Source: Chryseobacterium sp.
GTDB taxonomy: Bacteria; Bacteroidota; Bacteroidia; Flavobacteriales; Weeksellaceae
NCBI GenBank assembly: GCA_003852805.1
Contig: RDDY01000291.1
Span: 1-8,586 of the forward strand
DNA length: 8,586 nucleotides
Direction of reading: 5' to 3'
The notes beneath the pieces were generated by a model. It was not told the DNA's origin. It saw only the letters and a list, made by a program, of their open reading frames with translations, and searched no databases. The position numbers were made by a program, and so were the translations under genes. This document shows positions 4,721 to 8,586 of this stretch, piece by piece (positions within the stretch are counted from its first letter, which is position 1; each line of letters starts with the position of its first letter).

Positions 4721-7700
4721 TAATGCTCCATGCTGATTCGGCTGCCCAGCTCCGCATCGTTGTAGATGTGCAATGAAATCGGGATTTTTTCCTTCAATTC
4801 TTCCACGTGAGAAATGATGCCGACGATGCGGTTTTCCTTCAAGAGATTGTTCAGGGTTTCAAAAACCACATGGATGGAGTCACCGTCCTGCGTGCCGAAA
4901 CCTTCGTCTATAAAGAAGAAGTTTCTGTCTGCCGCAGCACCCGACTGCACGCTTTCGGCCAAGGCCAATGCGAGACTTAGCGAGACCTGAAACGCCTGAC
5001 CGCCCGAGAGGGTTTTGATGCTGCGGCTCTTTCCGCCGTTCAGATAATCTATGATTTCAAAGTCGTTGCTGCTGTTCAGTTGCAGGCTCAGACGGTTGCG
5101 CGTCATGCGGTGGAAACGTTGGTTGGCATGCTCGCACAAGGTGCGCAGATAAAGCGTGGAAACATATTCGGCGAAGCCTGAACCGTGGAACAATTGCGTC
5201 AGGGTTTTCAGGTTTTCGGCGCGTAGACGCAGTTTATCGTAACTCTCAAGCAGAGATTTTTTCTCGTTTAACGCTTTCGTCAAACGCTCGGATTCCTTTT
5301 GCAAGCCGCCGAGTTCTGTACGAAGTTTCTCCAGTTCGGTTTCCGTATCGGTACATTGCTGCTCAAGTTCGGCATGTTTTACCGAGTCGTAAGGCTTGTC
5401 TTTTAATTTGTCCGTAAGATCTTCAATTCCTTTTTTCAGACTTTGGTAATGGATGTTGAAATCTTCCACGCATTTACGCTCGGCTGCAATGTCGGGCATG
5501 TTTTCCAGAACCTGCTGCACGCGCGCTGATGAGAGCTGAGATTCGTTGAGCAGAGCGTTGATATTTTCGGAAATAGCCAAGCTTTCATTATTCAGTTCGG
5601 CCAAGCGTTTGGTAACCGCTGACCGTTTGGTGGCCGAAACAGATTGTTGCCGGACAAGTTCAGCCACGTGTTTTTGCAACTGATGGAAATCACTTTCCAC
5701 TTTATCGTTTGCGTTTATCAAGTCGGTTAAAGCAACTGAGATTCCGTCGACCTCGGCTGATGCAAAGTCGTTGTACGCCAGCTTTTTCAAAGCGTTTTTC
5801 AGCGTGGCAACTTGCGACTGTTTGGCATGTTCGTCCATACGGAAACCGTCTACCGCTTTCTTGAATCGCTCGTTTTTCAGGCGCTGTTCTTCCCGCTCTT
5901 TGCGCAGTTTCTCTACGTTTTGTGCATAATGGTCCAGCTGTTTGCTTTGCTCTGCGGACCGCATCCTCTCGGCTTCAAAACCTTCCCGATTTTTGGGCGA
6001 AAACATCGGCCATTGAAACTTTTGCAGATGTTCCCTGAGCTGATTCTCACAAGCGGTCAATGCTTCTTGTTCTGCTTGTTTTTGGTTCTCGGCGTTTTGC
6101 TTTTTGATTTTCAGATTCTGCGCCACCGACCGGAATTTGTAGTGATTTTCGCGGTCGGCCTCGTTTTGTGCCAATTTCTTTTCGCATTCTTGCAATTCCT
6201 CCGACACATCTGCCGCTTCCGCAATATTCGGATGCTCTGCCGAGCCGCAAAGCGGACAAGCTTCACCGTCGTGCAGTTGATGCGCATAGGCGCTTAATTG
6301 CTGTTTGATGCGTAGATCGTCTCGCTTTTTCTCCCATTCGGTGCGCAGTTCTGCCAAGGTTTTCGAGCGACGATTCCACGTTTCCTCGAAGGAATCAAGT
6401 TCGATATGGTTATCAACCGCTTCGGTATTGATGGTAGTCAGCTCTTTGTTGATGGCTTCCAGCCGCTGTTTGTGTTTTTTCAGATCTTGATTTAAATGCT
6501 CATTGCGCGAGAACCAGTCGGAAACCGCCATCATCACGGCCGGGTCGATGAGTTTTGACTTCAATGATGTGATTTTAGCCTCCACATCGGTGATTTGCTT
6601 CAGCAGTTCTTGTTCTGCCGTGGCTACTTTTTCCAACTCATCATTGCCTGCTTTCACACGTTTCTGCAAGCGCTCGATTTCGTTCTCTGCCTTTAGAATA
6701 CTTAGAATGTTTTTCAAGTCTTCTTCTTCGGCGCGCTTGTTTTTTAATATTTCGAACTTTGGCGTCAAATCCTGCAATTCGGTTTGCGCTTCCGTCAAGG
6801 ACCTGGTAAGTTTCTCACCTTCATCGGTCAGAAACCTTTCGTCCTCTTTCTGCTTTTTAAGCTCGTTTTCCACTCGGTTCAGATCCCGAAACGGGCCGGC
6901 AAAGTTCCGTGCTATAAAATCTGCTTCATCCACGCTTTTCTGCAAACGCTGCATTTCTTCGCGCCGGCTTTCCAGTTTCGACAGTTCTCTCGACTTTTGG
7001 TTCAACACGTCAAAATCGGCTTTTCGAGCGCGCAGTTCTTGCACGGACGCCAACCGTTCGGTGTGTTGTTTTTTGCGCTTTTTGTAGTTGCTTTCGGTGG
7101 CGGCGCATTGTTCCGTCAGCTCATTTACCGACTCTGCCGATACATCTTCAAAGCCTTTCAATCGGCCTTCCAAATGATTGAGTTCGGCCGTGTTGGCTTC
7201 GCGCAACAACTTTGTTTTGGAGGCCAAATCGTACTGCTGCAACTGCGGGAAAATCTCTTTCATCATCTGTGTACGCGCGGTCGGGCCGAGTTCTATAAAC
7301 TCCCGAAACTGCCCTTGCGGAATGATGATGGTACGCTTGAAGTTTTCATAGCTGAGATTGCCCAAAACGGAGTCGGCATTTACGATGGTCAGCGGATGCC
7401 AATCCTCGTCTTTCCACTCGTAAAGCGCTGCCGAAGGTTTCACATCGTCAAAGCGTTTGGAATTGCGTCGAAACTCTCGCACCGCGCGGTACTTCTTGTT
7501 TTGGAAATTGAGGAACTCCAAGTCAATGTAGGCTCTGTCGGACTTGAGGTTCAACATATTGTAATTTCGGTTGTCACCGCTCAGATTCAACCGCTCGGTT
7601 CTGCCGTAGAGGGCGAACGAAATGGCTTCCAAAATGGATGACTTCCCCGAGCCCACCGCACCGAAAATGCCGAACAAACCCGCGTCGGTAAGGCGCGTAA

Positions 7701-7764
7701 AGTCAAGGGTCTGCCGGCTTTGGTAAGAATAAAGACCCTCCAAGGTCAGTTTTAACGGAATCAT
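4720..7764 (-). CDS. sbcC: Exonuclease subunit SbcC (Rad50-like SMC-type ATPase)
   Basis: SbcC is the ATPase and tether of the SbcCD nuclease, which trims blocked DNA ends and cuts hairpins at palindromes. The 1014 residues are close to the E. coli length of about 1048. The N-terminal ATPase half has Walker A GAVGSGKS (35-42) and the Q-loop IIPQGQF (147-153). Two long charged coiled-coil arms (about 180-495 and 510-850) flank the zinc hook CPLC (503-506). The C-terminal half carries the signature TLSGGQ (918-923), Walker B FFFIDEGFG (949-957, with D953 and E954) and the switch histidine in ISH (H986). The ATG overlaps the sbcD stop by one base (TGATG), so the two subunits are translationally coupled. 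The cobalamin adenosyltransferase gene follows after 43 bases. No key residue is missing. Confidence 0.97.
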   Translation of the reverse strand: MIPLKLTLEGLYSYQSRQTLDFTRLTDAGLFGIFGAVGSGKSSILEAISFALYGRTERLNLSGDNRNYNMLNLKSDRAYIDLEFLNFQNKKYRAVREFRRNSKRFDDVKPSAALYEWKDEDWHPLTIVNADSVLGNLSYENFKRTIIIPQGQFREFIELGPTARTQMMKEIFPQLQQYDLASKTKLLREANTAELNHLEGRLKGFEDVSAESVNELTEQCAATESNYKKRKKQHTERLASVQELRARKADFDVLNQKSRELSKLESRREEMQRLQKSVDEADFIARNFAGPFRDLNRVENELKKQKEDERFLTDEGEKLTRSLTEAQTELQDLTPKFEILKNKRAEEEDLKNILSILKAENEIERLQKRVKAGNDELEKVATAEQELLKQITDVEAKITSLKSKLIDPAVMMAVSDWFSRNEHLNQDLKKHKQRLEAINKELTTINTEAVDNHIELDSFEETWNRRSKTLAELRTEWEKKRDDLRIKQQLSAYAHQLHDGEACPLCGSAEHPNIAEAADVSEELQECEKKLAQNEADRENHYKFRSVAQNLKIKKQNAENQKQAEQEALTACENQLREHLQKFQWPMFSPKNREGFEAERMRSAEQSKQLDHYAQNVEKLRKEREEQRLKNERFKKAVDGFRMDEHAKQSQVATLKNALKKLAYNDFASAEVDGISVALTDLINANDKVESDFHQLQKHVAELVRQQSVSATKRSAVTKRLAELNNESLAISENINALLNESQLSSARVQQVLENMPDIAAERKCVEDFNIHYQSLKKGIEDLTDKLKDKPYDSVKHAELEQQCTDTETELEKLRTELGGLQKESERLTKALNEKKSLLESYDKLRLRAENLKTLTQLFHGSGFAEYVSTLYLRTLCEHANQRFHRMTRNRLSLQLNSSNDFEIIDYLNGGKSRSIKTLSGGQAFQVSLSLALALAESVQSGAAADRNFFFIDEGFGTQDGDSIHVVFETLNNLLKENRIVGIISHVEELKEKIPISLHIYNDAELGSRISMEH

Positions 7765-8586
7765 CAGCTGTGCAGTATTTCATTAAAAAGGTCCAAAAGC
7801 GCTTCATCGGGTTCTTGGCCGGCATTCTTGCTTTTGAAATAGTCTTTGAAAAGCGACAAGGTGTCTCGCGCGGGATTTATCGTTTGGATGTCCAAAAGTG
7901 ACTCTTGTGCCTGCTTTACTTTCGGAATCAGAAACACGATGCCGTCGTGCGCCGAGAAAATCCTTCTTCGTTCCGTAGCCGACAAAAAGGTATCGCTTTC
8001 CATGGTCAGTTCTACCCAGCAATCGGGGTTTTGTTCTAACCAATCAACGGCATTGTCCACGCTGTCAAAACTCTTGCGGAACAACGGCTTTCCTTTCGAC
8101 AATGAATGCCGTTCGTGCACAACCGATCGGCCAGGAAAAACCTGAACCACCGAAACCGATTTGGTTTGCCCCGCCTCGCTGAAGCTGTAACAGAGCGGCG
8201 AGGAAGCATATACCACAGGCGAGTCTGCCGCGCCGATGTTCTTATGGCCGTGCAGGTGACCCAGCGCCGTATATTGAATATGTGTAGGAATAGCGTCACA
8301 ATAAATCAAGTCTGCGTTTCCTATTTTGATGGGTTTTTCGCCTTCGGGTTCTTCCAGCAATTCTTCGCCTCTGCGGTTCATGTAAAGGTGCGCCATAAGG
8401 AGGTTGACGCCTTTAGGGCAACAGTGCTCCTCGGCCAGTGTGTGCCAATGCTCGTGCAACACTCGGTTCAGTTCGCTGTCTTTTTCTTCACCCAAAAACT
8501 GTTTCAGTCGCACCTCGTTCGCGTAGGGTGTATGGAGATTGCCGACCGAGAAGAAGTAGATCTGGTATTGGTGGCCGGCGACCTCT
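7764..8586 (-). CDS. sbcD: Exonuclease subunit SbcD (Mre11-like nuclease), partial: N-terminus lies beyond the right edge
   Basis: SbcD is the metal-dependent nuclease partner of SbcC. The last 273 residues are present and the frame stays open to base 8586. The first metal-binding motifs (DxH, GDxxD, GNHD) must therefore lie outside. What remains includes LLMAHLYMN (minus strand, near 8407-8381), with the conserved motif histidine, and YTALGHLHGH (near 8270-8240), the GxH metal-ligand motif. After these comes the C-terminal capping domain, which binds SbcC, and a basic Lys/Arg-rich tail. A GTG at 8513 is not the true start: in-frame sequence matching the nuclease domain (IYFFSVGNLHTPYANE) continues upstream of it. 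The stop overlaps the ATG of sbcC. The operon promoter is outside the window. Confidence 0.93.
   Translation of the reverse strand, partial: EVAGHQYQIYFFSVGNLHTPYANEVRLKQFLGEEKDSELNRVLHEHWHTLAEEHCCPKGVNLLMAHLYMNRRGEELLEEPEGEKPIKIGNADLIYCDAIPTHIQYTALGHLHGHKNIGAADSPVVYASSPLCYSFSEAGQTKSVSVVQVFPGRSVVHERHSLSKGKPLFRKSFDSVDNAVDWLEQNPDCWVELTMESDTFLSATERRRIFSAHDGIVFLIPKVKQAQESLLDIQTINPARDTLSLFKDYFKSKNAGQEPDEALLDLFNEILHS

Noticed and set aside
6784..7641. 285-codon open frame on the plus strand
   Set aside because: Antisense to the ATPase and coiled-coil parts of sbcC, with a hydrophobic, low-information translation and no motifs. The overlapping plus-strand frames at 6503-7087 and 5812-6297 were rejected for the same reason.
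8511..8513. GTG as the start of sbcD
   Set aside because: The frame stays open upstream to the window edge, with sequence expected of the nuclease domain, and the conserved N-terminal metal-binding motifs have not yet appeared. The gene is cut by the edge.

Overview
The window reads as an ordinary chromosomal segment of a member of the Bacteroidota with moderate G+C. The evidence is a promoter of the Bacteroidota type (TTG, 19 nt, TAnnTTTG) ahead of the BlaI-type gene, the general lack of Shine-Dalgarno sequences before start codons, the 463-residue arginine-decarboxylase-like enzyme familiar from that phylum, and a BlaI/M56 pair whose sensor protein has no penicillin-binding domain. Genus cannot be told. 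Every convincing gene lies on the minus strand, so transcription runs from high to low coordinates.

In transcription order: (1) the 3' part of sbcD (7764-8586, open at the right edge) overlaps sbcC (4720-7764) by one base in a TGATG junction. Together they encode the Mre11/Rad50-like SbcCD nuclease. Only 43 bases further on is a PduO-type cob(I)alamin adenosyltransferase gene (4104-4676), probably in the same operon. (2) A 291-bp non-coding gap holds a weak hairpin and no clear promoter. (3) Next come thiamine pyrophosphokinase (3159-3812, TTG start) and, after 122 bases, a PLP-dependent fold-type III decarboxylase, probably arginine decarboxylase (1644-3035), closed by a strong intrinsic terminator (1610-1637). 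(4) A separate transcription unit then starts: a BlaI/MecI-type repressor (1141-1506) translationally coupled (TGATG) to an M56/BlaR1-like membrane metalloprotease (1-1141, open at the left edge). The protease carries a 23-residue charged tandem repeat, nearly identical at the DNA level, where classical BlaR1 has its beta-lactam sensor.

Most genes are housekeeping: DNA-end processing, cobalamin activation, thiamine diphosphate and polyamine synthesis. The part most worth a second look is the left end. There the promoter's -33 and -7 elements are each embedded in TGTA/TACA dyads that look like BlaI-type operators, and the partner protease seems to have swapped its sensor domain for repeats. 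Two tiny ORFs that exactly bridge gene junctions (4673-4720 and 3809-3829) are also noted. No mobile element, CRISPR array, tRNA or rRNA was seen. No wholly new system is evident.
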